Below, piece by piece: positions 1-7,716 of a stretch of 8,785 bases of DNA. The translations under genes and the position numbers were made by a program. Source of the DNA: Bacteroidota bacterium (GTDB taxonomy: Bacteria; Bacteroidota; Bacteroidia; UBA7662; CANHCV01); the NCBI GenBank assembly GCA_027488715.1, contig JAIYBD010000019.1:1-8785 (forward strand), read 5' to 3'. The notes under the pieces are model-generated. The model ran no database searches and was not told the origin of the DNA. It saw only the letters and a program-made list of their open reading frames with translations. Within the stretch, counting starts at the first letter, position 1. Every line of letters starts with the position of its first letter.

Positions 1-2205
1 ATGAAAAAACTTTACTTTGGATTGGCGTTGGCCCTTGCGGCATTCGGCGCTGATGCGCAGTACCTGAACACCGGTCGTGCTGGTGGGAACGGACAGGCGG
101 GGGTGACTTTCAACCTTCGCGCTTACCGAACAGTTATCATTGATACTATTTGGAATCCGGTTTACGGAGCAGCCGTTGGTGATCAAGGGATGTTTGAGGT
201 TTGGACCCGCAATGGATTTCTTACTTCAGCTCCTACCATTGCTGGACCAACCTGGAAAAAAGCAGCATCTGGCATGATGACAGCTCAACAAACAACAACT
301 GGTACTACCACACTTTCTCCTTTGGTAACAACAGGAAAAATGATTTTGTGGGCGGGTCAGAACTACGGTTTCTACATTGGCAACGTTGATGGTGCTTGCG
401 GTACCATTTATACCAACTGGGCTGCGGGTACCTCTGATTCTGCTGCGAACGGCGATATTTCCATGAAATTGGGAACTGGAGCTGGTTTCGGTGGTCCGAT
501 TCCAAATCCAACTTTTACGCCACGTCAGTTCACTGGTGCGGTTTCTTACACCGTTTATACCGGTACTTCCCGCATGGAAGTGGGCATGAACGAAGTAACT
601 TCTGCAACCAACTGGGGATTAAATTCCGGTGCTTACAATGTAACGGGTAACTTCGCTAACATTGGTTTGGATACGGTTCGTTCCATTGTTGTTTCTTACC
701 AAGTTGGAACAGGAACTACATTTTCTGATACTCTAACTGGTTTGAACGTTTTGCCAGGAGCTACTTATAACTTTACTTGTTCTACACCATGGACTCCAAC
801 GGCGGTTGGAAATTACGCTTTGACCGTTTCCGCCACCAATCCTAACGGAGCGGCTGATATTATGGCTGCGAACAATGCTTTGGTTCACAATGTAACCGTT
901 CAAAATCCATTTGATATGAGCGTAACGGCTTCTTCTACTCGTAAGAATTGGGCCCGTAACTTGGGTGCCATGAATATCAAAGGTGTAGTTAAAAACGTAG
1001 GATCTACGGCTATTACCTCTTTCACTATGAATTATTCGGTGAATGGTGGAGCAGCAGTTTCGTACAATGTTACCGGTGTAAACGTAGCTCCATTTAACGG
1101 TACTTACTCTTTTAATTTTCCAACCGGTTGGGCTCCAGCTGCTTCCGGTTCTGCTTCTATCAAAATGTATGCGACCAATTTGAATGGTTCTAATAACGAT
1201 GGAAATAACACCAACGATACCTTAACCCACACCACCAACGTTGTTGATAACGGAATCGTTAAGAAGATTATGTACGAAGGATATTCTTCATCCACTTGTG
1301 GACCATGTGTATCTGCCAACGTGAACATGAAAGGTATTTTCGATGCTAACCCAACCGGTGATCACGAATATTTGAAATTCCAAATGAACTGGCCTGGTTC
1401 AGGTGATCCTTATTACAATGCTGATAATGGTAATCGCCGTACCCTCTACAACTTTAATTCTATTCCTTATTGGAGAGTTGATGGAGTAGTTTTTGATCCA
1501 CGTACTTGGAATCAATTTAGTTACGATACGACATCTGATCGTTTGTCTTCTTATGCCATGAGCAGCCGTTTTTGGGTGACTAACCGCGATGTGAATGTTG
1601 ATGTTACCATCAATCCAACCATCAATGTAAATAACACCAACTTGCGTTTGTTCGTAGCTGTTGCAGAGAAGTTAACTACAGGTAATGTCGCTTCTAACGG
1701 AGAAACTCAGTTTCAGCATGTCGTACACAAAATGCTTCCAAACGGAAATGGAAATACGGTTGGAGCCTTAACAGCTGGCACCCCACGCACTTTCAATTTG
1801 GCATACACCTTCCCAGCTGGTCGTGTCCCCGAGCAAATGAGCGATTTGATGGTTGTTTCTTGGATTCAGGACATCAATACTCGCGAAATCTTCCAGAGTA
1901 ACGAAGCCGTTTCTTACGGATTGGCAGCTAATATGGTCGATGGAACCAATGGCATCAAAGCTGTTTTCCCAAATCCTGCTAAGGAATCAACTACAGTAGC
2001 ATTTGAATTAACCCAAGGTTCATCAGTTTCTTACCAATTGGTAAATCAACTTGGACAAGTGGTGATTCAGAAATCATTGGGTACTCAAGGTGCAGGTCGT
2101 TTCCAAGAAACCATTGGAACTCAGGATTTGGCCGAAGGAGTTTATTTATTGAAGATGAATATTGGAGGCGAAAACTTTGTTCAGAAGTTAAGCGTTAGAA
2201 AATAA
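1..2205 (+). CDS. T9SS-secreted protein with tandem CARDB/Ig-like repeats and an Omp28/thioredoxin-like CGPC domain
   Basis: This 734-residue protein is predicted to be exported and delivered to the cell surface or medium by the type IX secretion system. The start is an ATG at the first base followed by a clear Sec signal peptide (residues 1-19, MKKLYFGLALALAAFGADA, probable cleavage before Q20). Residues 20-190 form a Gly/Thr/Asn-rich region that looks like a beta-sandwich. Residues about 192-300 and 304-416 are two alignable repeats, each with an NWxxNxGAxN opening and a later ATNxNG segment, resembling CARDB/Ig-like domains. Residues about 420-640 resemble Omp28-related thioredoxin-fold domains: C433-G-P-C436 follows a YEGYSSST segment, and I488-P489 could supply the cis-proline. 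Residues 652-734 are a type A sorting domain (VFPNPA at 655-660, GVYLLKM near the end). The CGPC pair suggests redox or disulfide activity outside the cell, but a purely structural role is possible. Upstream regulation lies outside the window. Confidence 0.9.
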   Translation: MKKLYFGLALALAAFGADAQYLNTGRAGGNGQAGVTFNLRAYRTVIIDTIWNPVYGAAVGDQGMFEVWTRNGFLTSAPTIAGPTWKKAASGMMTAQQTTTGTTTLSPLVTTGKMILWAGQNYGFYIGNVDGACGTIYTNWAAGTSDSAANGDISMKLGTGAGFGGPIPNPTFTPRQFTGAVSYTVYTGTSRMEVGMNEVTSATNWGLNSGAYNVTGNFANIGLDTVRSIVVSYQVGTGTTFSDTLTGLNVLPGATYNFTCSTPWTPTAVGNYALTVSATNPNGAADIMAANNALVHNVTVQNPFDMSVTASSTRKNWARNLGAMNIKGVVKNVGSTAITSFTMNYSVNGGAAVSYNVTGVNVAPFNGTYSFNFPTGWAPAASGSASIKMYATNLNGSNNDGNNTNDTLTHTTNVVDNGIVKKIMYEGYSSSTCGPCVSANVNMKGIFDANPTGDHEYLKFQMNWPGSGDPYYNADNGNRRTLYNFNSIPYWRVDGVVFDPRTWNQFSYDTTSDRLSSYAMSSRFWVTNRDVNVDVTINPTINVNNTNLRLFVAVAEKLTTGNVASNGETQFQHVVHKMLPNGNGNTVGALTAGTPRTFNLAYTFPAGRVPEQMSDLMVVSWIQDINTREIFQSNEAVSYGLAANMVDGTNGIKAVFPNPAKESTTVAFELTQGSSVSYQLVNQLGQVVIQKSLGTQGAGRFQETIGTQDLAEGVYLLKMNIGGENFVQKLSVRK

Positions 2206-2220
2206 TTCAGGGTTTATTTG

Positions 2221-2252
2221 AAAGAGGTCGCTGAAAAGCGACCTCTTTTTTT
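2221..2252 (+). terminator. Rho-independent terminator of the T9SS-secreted protein gene
   Basis: A perfect 12-bp stem (2221-2232 paired with 2237-2248) with a GAAA tetraloop is followed by further Ts to 2252. It begins 15 bases after the stop codon at 2205, and the T-run lies only on the plus-strand side. It should insulate the secreted-protein gene from the histidine kinase gene 24 bases further on. Confidence 0.9.
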
Positions 2253-2276
2253 ATTTTAGCATTTTAAATTCAATCT

Positions 2277-3962
2277 ATGAAAAGCTTTCTAAAATGGACT
2301 TTTGAAATTGGTTTAGAAGAAGGCTATTCTTCGAATAAGATTGAAAACGTCAAGAAGGTTAACCAACTTGCCTTCTTTTCCCTATTCTTTTCTGCTGGAG
2401 TACTTGTAAGTATTTTAATCAAAGAAACGGATCCTGCCATTAAACTGGCCTCTATTGGCTTGTTCATTTTATATCTACTTCCCCTGGTATTTAATGCGGT
2501 AAAATGGCACGCTCTTTCCTTAAACTATTTTATCCTTCTGGTGAATATCACCAACGGTGTTTCGGTTTACATGTACGGTACCGGTGCCAACTACCAGGTG
2601 TATTACATTCCCATTGCTTTCGTGATTGTTTTAGTGATGAGGGAATTGAGTTTTGTTCAACGATTGTTTATCATCCTCATTCCTTTGGTGAGTTTGTATT
2701 TGTTGTATTTTCAACTTCCTCAAAACGGTATTTTACCAACCACCGAAATGGAAATCAAAAAATTGGCGACCACCAATACCATTTCGTGTTTGTTGATTTC
2801 ATTTTTTGTTGCGTATTTCTATGTTATTGCCCTCCGAAAAACCGAAGAAGAAAAAGGATTGTCGGAAAAGCAGCGCGATCAAACTGTACAGCTTTTTCAT
2901 ACCGTTTTCGATCGTATTCCCATGGACGTCGCCCTGTTCGATTTGGAAGGAAAATTTCTTTACTTATCCAAATATGGAATCAAGGATGAAGAATTGCGAA
3001 AATGGATCATCGGTAAAACCAATCTCGATTATTTTATTCGCCGAAATTCCCAGCTAGAAATTGGTAGAAATCGGGAGGAGCGATTCAACGAATGCATTAC
3101 GACTTTTAAAACCGTAGAATATTTCGAGGAGTTTGTAAATAGTAAAGGAGAAAAACGAAACCTTTGGAGAAATTTTGTTCCCGTTTTGGATGGGGGTAAA
3201 CTCATTTATGTGGTGGGTTTTGGTACCGATATTACCGAAATTCGGGAAACTGAACGAAAGCTCTCCGATCAGAACGAAGAACTTAAATCATTGAATGAAG
3301 AATTAGATCGCATGGTGTATGGTGCTTCTCACGATTTACGCGCTCCCATTGCTACCGTTATGGGATTGATCGAGCTTTCCCAGCGCGAACAAAAGATAGA
3401 GACGATTCAGGAATACCTGAACTTCATGTCAATTTCTCTTCAGAAGCTGGAACGGTTCATTCAAGACCTTACCAATTATTCCCGTAACCGGCGTTTGGCG
3501 TTGGAATTGGAGAAAATTTCCATTCGGGAGATAGCCGAAAACGTATTTAAAATGGTCCTTCCCGTCGATGTCGATAACTTTCAATTGGAGTTCGTTGACT
3601 TGGCCGATGTGCCGTTTGTTTCCGATAAACGAAGACTGGAAATTGTTTTCAATAACCTCATCAGCAATGCCATCAAGTACCGAAATCGGTCCGTTGACCA
3701 TGGATCTCGACTTGCCATTACTTGGAAAGTAACAGAAAAAGAGGCAACCCTGATCTTTGAAGACAATGGAAAGGGAATTGCTTCTGAACACCTCAACAAA
3801 GTGTTTCAAATGTTTTACCGCGCCCATCCCGATTTGCCGGGAACTGGAATTGGGTTGTTCATCGTTGCCGAAACCATTCGTTTCCTACAGGGAAGTATTC
3901 AGGTGGAATCGGAGGAAGGCCGTTGGACCCGATTCACCATCCGAATCCCTAATCAAACTTAA
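2277..3962 (+). CDS. Membrane-bound PAS-domain sensor histidine kinase
   Basis: This 561-residue inner-membrane sensor kinase would autophosphorylate on histidine and pass the phosphate to a response regulator. About six hydrophobic segments lie in residues 31-186 (near 31-48, 55-75, 80-97, 108-121, 127-146 and 168-186), forming an integral-membrane sensor region with little extracytoplasmic sequence. A PAS-like domain spans about 205-325 and ends in GFGTDITEIRETE, followed by a charged coiled-coil linker (322-347). The HisKA domain carries the phospho-acceptor H352 in SHDLRAPI. The ATPase domain has an N-box (NNLISNAIKY, N464), a G1 box (D496-N-G-K-G) and a G2 box (GTGIGLFIV, 522-530). All catalytic elements look intact. 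The ATG at 2277 follows an A/T-rich leader without a Shine-Dalgarno sequence. No response regulator is encoded nearby, so it looks like an orphan kinase. The signal is unknown. Confidence 0.95.
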   Translation: MKSFLKWTFEIGLEEGYSSNKIENVKKVNQLAFFSLFFSAGVLVSILIKETDPAIKLASIGLFILYLLPLVFNAVKWHALSLNYFILLVNITNGVSVYMYGTGANYQVYYIPIAFVIVLVMRELSFVQRLFIILIPLVSLYLLYFQLPQNGILPTTEMEIKKLATTNTISCLLISFFVAYFYVIALRKTEEEKGLSEKQRDQTVQLFHTVFDRIPMDVALFDLEGKFLYLSKYGIKDEELRKWIIGKTNLDYFIRRNSQLEIGRNREERFNECITTFKTVEYFEEFVNSKGEKRNLWRNFVPVLDGGKLIYVVGFGTDITEIRETERKLSDQNEELKSLNEELDRMVYGASHDLRAPIATVMGLIELSQREQKIETIQEYLNFMSISLQKLERFIQDLTNYSRNRRLALELEKISIREIAENVFKMVLPVDVDNFQLEFVDLADVPFVSDKRRLEIVFNNLISNAIKYRNRSVDHGSRLAITWKVTEKEATLIFEDNGKGIASEHLNKVFQMFYRAHPDLPGTGIGLFIVAETIRFLQGSIQVESEEGRWTRFTIRIPNQT

Positions 3963-6124
3963 ATCCATCGCGCTTTTTTCCCTCGGAGTAAAAGCTTCAA
4001 CAACCAGAAAAGCTGGTCGGGTTTGTGCCTTACATTGAGCCATTCATTTTTTCGATGAACCAACCATCCGCTGCCCATTTTTTCTGCAGTTACGTTGGTT
4101 GGTTTTCCAATCGACCACAGAAAGGTTTGAAAAATGACGTTTTTGCCCGCCCATCTCCAAGCCTCAATCCAGGTAGTAGCTCGATTGTTCAGTTCTAAAA
4201 ATTCATAGCCATTTTCCGTTTCTAGAAATTCGATTTCAAACAATCCTTTCACCGGAATTTGCTCCAAAATTTGAGAAGATAATTGAAGAAGTGTCTCGTT
4301 TTCCAACACTTCTACCGTTGAAAAAACCGTATAATCATCGGGGTAACACCGCCGGCGAAAAGCTGAAAATTGTTCTGCCTCACCTTCGCCCATAAAACCT
4401 ACCACGGCCGCCACTTTAGCTCCTTTTTTCCACGATTCTACCAAGTCGGTTGGTTGGAATTGATGGCGTTGTTCCTCCCAATCTTTCAAAGAATGAATCA
4501 GAATCAAGCGTTCTGCTTTTCTTCCTTCCTCCATCTTGTTGGAAGGTTTCACTACCAAAGGCAGGGGTAACGTTCCCCATACGAATTCCTGAACCAACGA
4601 AAACGGAACGGTGGGAATTCCAGCGCTTTGCACTTTTTCTCTTTGATGGTGTTTCTGCAAAGAATTGTTCCGCGTTGTTGGGTCGAACGTTAATCGAATA
4701 GAATCAGGTTCACGTTCTTTCCATTTTTTTGCTTCTTCCCAATGCGCCTCGTTCAGGGGAAACAAAATCCAGGGTTTCGCATGCGAAGAGGCATCAAAAT
4801 CAGCGATGTTTAACGACGACATTCTTCCGACACGTTTCCGAATAACGGTCAATTTTTCTTGAGGAATACCGGCATCCATCAGGGCTTTGGCGATGGAATA
4901 TCCCGGCAAATTATCGTCCATGATGACCACCGTTCCCTCAAATTCGGATTGAATTGTTTGCGCAAAATCGCTGTAATTCTTCCATCCAAATTGCTGTTGT
5001 GCGCTTCTTTGAATCTGTTGGCGTGCTTCTACGGAAGATTGTCCCAATTTTCGGGCTGCTTCCAACCAATCGTTCACTTGAAATGGGGACACGGGAAGGA
5101 CGGTGGAGTTTGGAATTTCTTGAGAGCCGCCCACATCGCTCAGGAGAAGCGGGATGCCTGCATGGGCGGCCTCAACCGCCGAAAGGGGCAGTCCTTCCGA
5201 ATCGCTCACGTTTAGGAATAAATCGAAGTGTTCGTTTTGAAGAACATCCAGAATTTCACCTTGCCGCATTCGTCCACGAAAGTCAATGGTAACGTGAGGC
5301 GGCAACTGTTCGGTTTGTTTTTTAAGCGCTTCTAACGCTTTTCCTTCACCTCCAAGATGCGTCCAAACGGTTGGTTCGGTTACGTTGAAAAGCATTTCAA
5401 TGATTCGATCCAACCTTTTGATGGGTTGAAGGGTGGAAACCGAGACCCAATGTTGACCATCGCCGGTTGCAACGTTCAATGAAAGTGCATCTTGGCCATG
5501 GTAGGCGGTTTCAATTTTCCACGAATGCGTAGGGTAATAATGTTTCAGATGCTCGCTTCCGTGCTGGGAAACGGGGAAAACTCGGTTGGCGAGCTCCATG
5601 GTTACCGCTTGTAATTTTCGTTGAACAGCCGTCATACGTTCGCGGTAAAGGTCCGCTCCATTGGCTCGAACAAACAGCGGAAGTTGGAGATTCAACGTTT
5701 GGCAATGTTCCTTTAAAACCGAAAGAGTTGGCCCCCATGGCTGCATCCACGGGGAATATAGAATGGTTTCCGATGAAAGGTTTAAATCGGTCATCAATCG
5801 TTCGGCATGAATTCGAGCTGCTCTCCATTTTCGAGCAAATTCCGGATTCAACGAGTTGAAAAAAGTTATTTCTGGAATTCTTTTCAGAATGTTTTGGGAT
5901 GCTTGATGGGTGTCGCAGGTTTTGGGTGTATTCCAGGATCGGGTAGATTTTTCAAACCAATGAATTTCGGCGTTGGGAGGAATGGGTCGGATTCCATCTT
6001 CCTTAAAAAAGGGGATGATGATGATTTTTTCGAAGTGCGGTGCTAGTTGAAAAACCTCAGTTTGGGCCAGCGGTTCACGTTGACCAAAGGGAAAATATTG
6101 GCAGAAATAGAGGAGCGTTTTCAC
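3959..6124 (-). CDS. GT4-type glycosyltransferase fused to a C-terminal ATP-grasp ligase-like domain
   Basis: I chose a GTG start at 6124 (721 residues), 10 bases after the cmk stop. An in-frame ATG at 6238 would add 38 non-conserved-looking residues and overlap cmk by about 100 bases. Residues 1-395 look like a GT-B glycosyltransferase of family 4: an N-terminal FPFGQREPLAQTEVF segment, a mid-protein STLQPIKRLDRIIE segment (230-243) where the donor-site basic residues usually sit, and an EX7E motif (E310 to E318). Residues about 398-720 resemble an ATP-grasp domain of the COG3919/D-aspartate-ligase type: AGIPTVPF (501-508), the probable ATP-binding lysine K526 in LPLVVKPSN, FEIEF (629-633) and the metal-binding ELNNR (644-648). 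The family chemistry would be sugar transfer from a nucleotide sugar, plus ATP-driven carboxylate-amine ligation. Substrates are unknown. There is no signal peptide, so it should be cytoplasmic or membrane-peripheral. It is last in the operon, and its TAA overlaps the convergent kinase stop. Confidence 0.85.
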   Translation of the reverse strand: MKTLLYFCQYFPFGQREPLAQTEVFQLAPHFEKIIIIPFFKEDGIRPIPPNAEIHWFEKSTRSWNTPKTCDTHQASQNILKRIPEITFFNSLNPEFARKWRAARIHAERLMTDLNLSSETILYSPWMQPWGPTLSVLKEHCQTLNLQLPLFVRANGADLYRERMTAVQRKLQAVTMELANRVFPVSQHGSEHLKHYYPTHSWKIETAYHGQDALSLNVATGDGQHWVSVSTLQPIKRLDRIIEMLFNVTEPTVWTHLGGEGKALEALKKQTEQLPPHVTIDFRGRMRQGEILDVLQNEHFDLFLNVSDSEGLPLSAVEAAHAGIPLLLSDVGGSQEIPNSTVLPVSPFQVNDWLEAARKLGQSSVEARQQIQRSAQQQFGWKNYSDFAQTIQSEFEGTVVIMDDNLPGYSIAKALMDAGIPQEKLTVIRKRVGRMSSLNIADFDASSHAKPWILFPLNEAHWEEAKKWKEREPDSIRLTFDPTTRNNSLQKHHQREKVQSAGIPTVPFSLVQEFVWGTLPLPLVVKPSNKMEEGRKAERLILIHSLKDWEEQRHQFQPTDLVESWKKGAKVAAVVGFMGEGEAEQFSAFRRRCYPDDYTVFSTVEVLENETLLQLSSQILEQIPVKGLFEIEFLETENGYEFLELNNRATTWIEAWRWAGKNVIFQTFLWSIGKPTNVTAEKMGSGWLVHRKNEWLNVRHKPDQLFWLLKLLLRGKKARWI

Positions 6125-6134
6125 GGATGGAAAA

Positions 6135-6830
6135 CTAAGGTAGGGGAGAAATCGTTTCTTTGAGCTCGTTGGCCCAGCGGAAAACGGTTTCCAATTGTTC
6201 GGATTTGGAGAGGTCGGAATTATCCAATACCCGGGCATCCGAACATTGAATTAACGGATTCTCTTCCCGGGTAGAGTCGATATGATCGCGATGCGCCAAA
6301 TTTTCTACCACCTTTTCCATGCTTTCGGGTGTTCCTTTTTCCACCAATTCGTCGTAACGACGTTGAGCACGTACTTCCGGACGAGCGGTAAGGAAGATTT
6401 TCAATTCAGCATCGGGGAAAACGTTGCTTCCGATGTCTCGACCATCCATCACAATCCCGCGTTTTTTACCCGCTTTTCGTTGAAGGGCTACCATTTCACG
6501 GCGCACGGCTTTCAAAGCGGCTACTTCACTCACCAAATTGGAAATTTCCATTTTTCGGATGCTTTTTTCAACATTGATTCCATTCAACCAAGTTTCATTG
6601 GCCTTGGTTTCTGGATTTCGATGGAATTCTACATGAATGTCTTTCAAAGCAGATTCAATGGCAATCGGATCTTCCAAGGAAACTCCGTTTTCGATGAAAT
6701 ATAGGGTAACGGCACGGTACATGGCGCCGGAATCGACATAGCTGTAATGCAATTTCTTGGCTAAATCTTTCGCCAAAGTACTTTTTCCACAAGCGCTAAA
6801 CCCATCGAGGGCAATGATGATCCGTTTCAT
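6135..6830 (-). CDS. cmk: Cytidylate kinase (CMP/dCMP kinase)
   Basis: Cytidylate kinase transfers phosphate from ATP to CMP or dCMP in the cytoplasm, feeding CTP and dCTP synthesis. The 231-residue product is normal length for the bacterial enzyme. It starts with the expected MKRIIIALDG and a P-loop, GFSACGKST (residues 10-18). It continues with YVDSGAMYRAVT (31-42), the nucleotide-binding MDGRDIGSNVFPDA segment (128-141), and the lid and C-terminal motif HRDHIDSTREENPL (180-193). Its ATG overlaps the stop of the upstream hydrolase gene by four bases (ATGA at 6827-6830, minus strand), indicating translational coupling, and the glycosyltransferase gene begins 10 bases after its stop. The gene appears complete and intact. 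Confidence 0.97.
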   Translation of the reverse strand: MKRIIIALDGFSACGKSTLAKDLAKKLHYSYVDSGAMYRAVTLYFIENGVSLEDPIAIESALKDIHVEFHRNPETKANETWLNGINVEKSIRKMEISNLVSEVAALKAVRREMVALQRKAGKKRGIVMDGRDIGSNVFPDAELKIFLTARPEVRAQRRYDELVEKGTPESMEKVVENLAHRDHIDSTREENPLIQCSDARVLDNSDLSKSEQLETVFRWANELKETISPLP

Positions 6831-7672
6831 CCGAATACTTCAGAAAGGGTTGTGGCCGTAGAAACGGTTTTTCCGTTTTCATTTTTGGAAAGAATCGCGG
6901 CTTCGTTTTTAGCATCGTGTTCGAAAAACAAGATCCAATCTTCTTGAATCGCTTTGTCAATCAGCGATTGCCGCTCTTTCATGGTGTCGAGAGGACGCAC
7001 GTCGTAGGCCATGACCCAAGAAGGATTGATGTGGGCGATGGACGGCATCAAATCGGCCAAATAGATAACTTTTCTTCCATTTAGGTCAATCAAGGGCAAA
7101 ATCATTTCTTCGGTATGTCCGTTCACGGTCAAAAAATCAACGCCTTCAAAATTCATTTCGGAAGCATGATGAATGAGATTTAATTGCCCTGATGCCTGAA
7201 TAGGATCGAAATTTTCCAACAGGAAAGAAGCTTTTTCTCGGGGGTTGGGCTGATGGGAAGTTTCCCATTGCCCTTTGGAAATCCAATATTGTGCTTGAGG
7301 GAAGGCAATGGAATGGGTGCCATCTTTTTCCAGATTAACGGCTCCTCCGCAATGGTCAAAATGCAAATGGGTGAGAAATACATCCGTGATATCGGAAGGA
7401 TGAAAACCAAGGTCTTTTAGGGAGTTTTCGAGATTTTCATCTCGGTTGGGCTGGTAATAACTGAAAAATTTCTCGGTTTGTTTGGTGCCCAACCCGGTAT
7501 CTACCAACATCAACCGGTTTCCATTTTCGATAAGCAAACAACGCATGGCCCAAGTGCAAAGGTTATTTTCATCGGCAGGGTTGTGTTGGTTCCAAAGCGA
7601 TTTTGGCACAACACCAAACATGGCTCCACCGTCCAACTTAAAAGTTCCGGTTGAAATGGGATACAATTTCAT
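6827..7672 (-). CDS. Metallo-beta-lactamase-fold hydrolase (lactonase/glyoxalase II-like)
   Basis: This 281-residue cytoplasmic protein has no signal peptide. It shows the full metal-binding set of the metallo-beta-lactamase superfamily: HLHFDH (H102, H104, D106, H107), H186 in NGHTEEM, bridging D207 in YLADLMP, and H252 in FFEHDAKN. LMLVDTGLGTKQ (55-66) is the usual second-strand motif. Residues 7-28 (STGTFKLDGGAMFGVVPKSL) and the overall arrangement resemble members annotated as MBL-fold hydrolases or AHL-lactonase-like (YtnP-type) proteins. Those annotations cover varied substrates, so lactonase activity is only a possibility. It is the first gene of the minus-strand operon and overlaps cmk by four bases. 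Its ATG at 7672 lies 59 bases from the divergent riboflavin synthase start. No Shine-Dalgarno sequence is present. No catalytic residue is missing. Confidence 0.92.
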   Translation of the reverse strand: MKLYPISTGTFKLDGGAMFGVVPKSLWNQHNPADENNLCTWAMRCLLIENGNRLMLVDTGLGTKQTEKFFSYYQPNRDENLENSLKDLGFHPSDITDVFLTHLHFDHCGGAVNLEKDGTHSIAFPQAQYWISKGQWETSHQPNPREKASFLLENFDPIQASGQLNLIHHASEMNFEGVDFLTVNGHTEEMILPLIDLNGRKVIYLADLMPSIAHINPSWVMAYDVRPLDTMKERQSLIDKAIQEDWILFFEHDAKNEAAILSKNENGKTVSTATTLSEVFG

Positions 7673-7676
7673 TCAA

Positions 7677-7684
7677 CAAAAATA
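7677..7684 (-). promoter_or_regulatory. Possible Bacteroidota -7 box for the hydrolase-cmk-glycosyltransferase operon
   Basis: Read on the minus strand this is TATTTTTG, an exact match to the Bacteroidota -7 consensus TAnnTTTG. It lies only 4 bases before the hydrolase ATG, so transcription would start at or very near the start codon (leaderless or nearly so). No good TTG/TTTG -33 element sits at the usual 17-23 base spacing. A chance match in A/T-rich sequence is quite possible. Confidence 0.25.
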
Positions 7685-7708
7685 CAAACGGTTGATCGGG
7701 TTATTCCC

Positions 7709-7716
7709 TACTTTTG
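7709..7716 (+). promoter_or_regulatory. Possible Bacteroidota -7 box for riboflavin synthase
   Basis: TACTTTTG matches the consensus TAnnTTTG exactly and ends 15 bases before the chosen ATG at 7732, implying a leader of roughly 5-10 bases. The only TTG upstream (7692-7694) is 14 bases away, shorter than the usual spacing. The match is therefore good in one element only. Confidence 0.3.

Noticed and set aside
2206..2276. A promoter for the histidine kinase in the gap after the terminator (TATTTTAG at 2252-2259).
   Set aside because: It differs from TAnnTTTG at the third base of the TTTG part, overlaps the terminator T-run, and has no convincing -33 element.
3429..3827. A minus-strand open frame of 132 codons.
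   Set aside because: It is antisense to the HisKA/ATPase region of the histidine kinase, where the coding frame is unambiguous.
4859..5292. Overlapping plus-strand open frames of 112-118 codons.
   Set aside because: They lie antisense to the glycosyltransferase half of the fusion protein, whose frame carries the conserved motifs. No domain is visible in either.
6125..6238. An in-frame upstream ATG at 6238 giving the glycosyltransferase/ligase 38 extra N-terminal residues.
   Set aside because: The extension lies over the cmk 3' end in another frame and reads as low-quality coding (rich in Pro, Ser and Asn). The family-like sequence (KTLLYFCQYFPFG) begins right after the GTG at 6124, 10 bases past the cmk stop.
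6282..6704. A 140-codon open frame on the plus strand.
   Set aside because: It lies entirely antisense to cmk, which has all its family motifs; the translation is rich in Phe, His and Ser with no recognisable domain.
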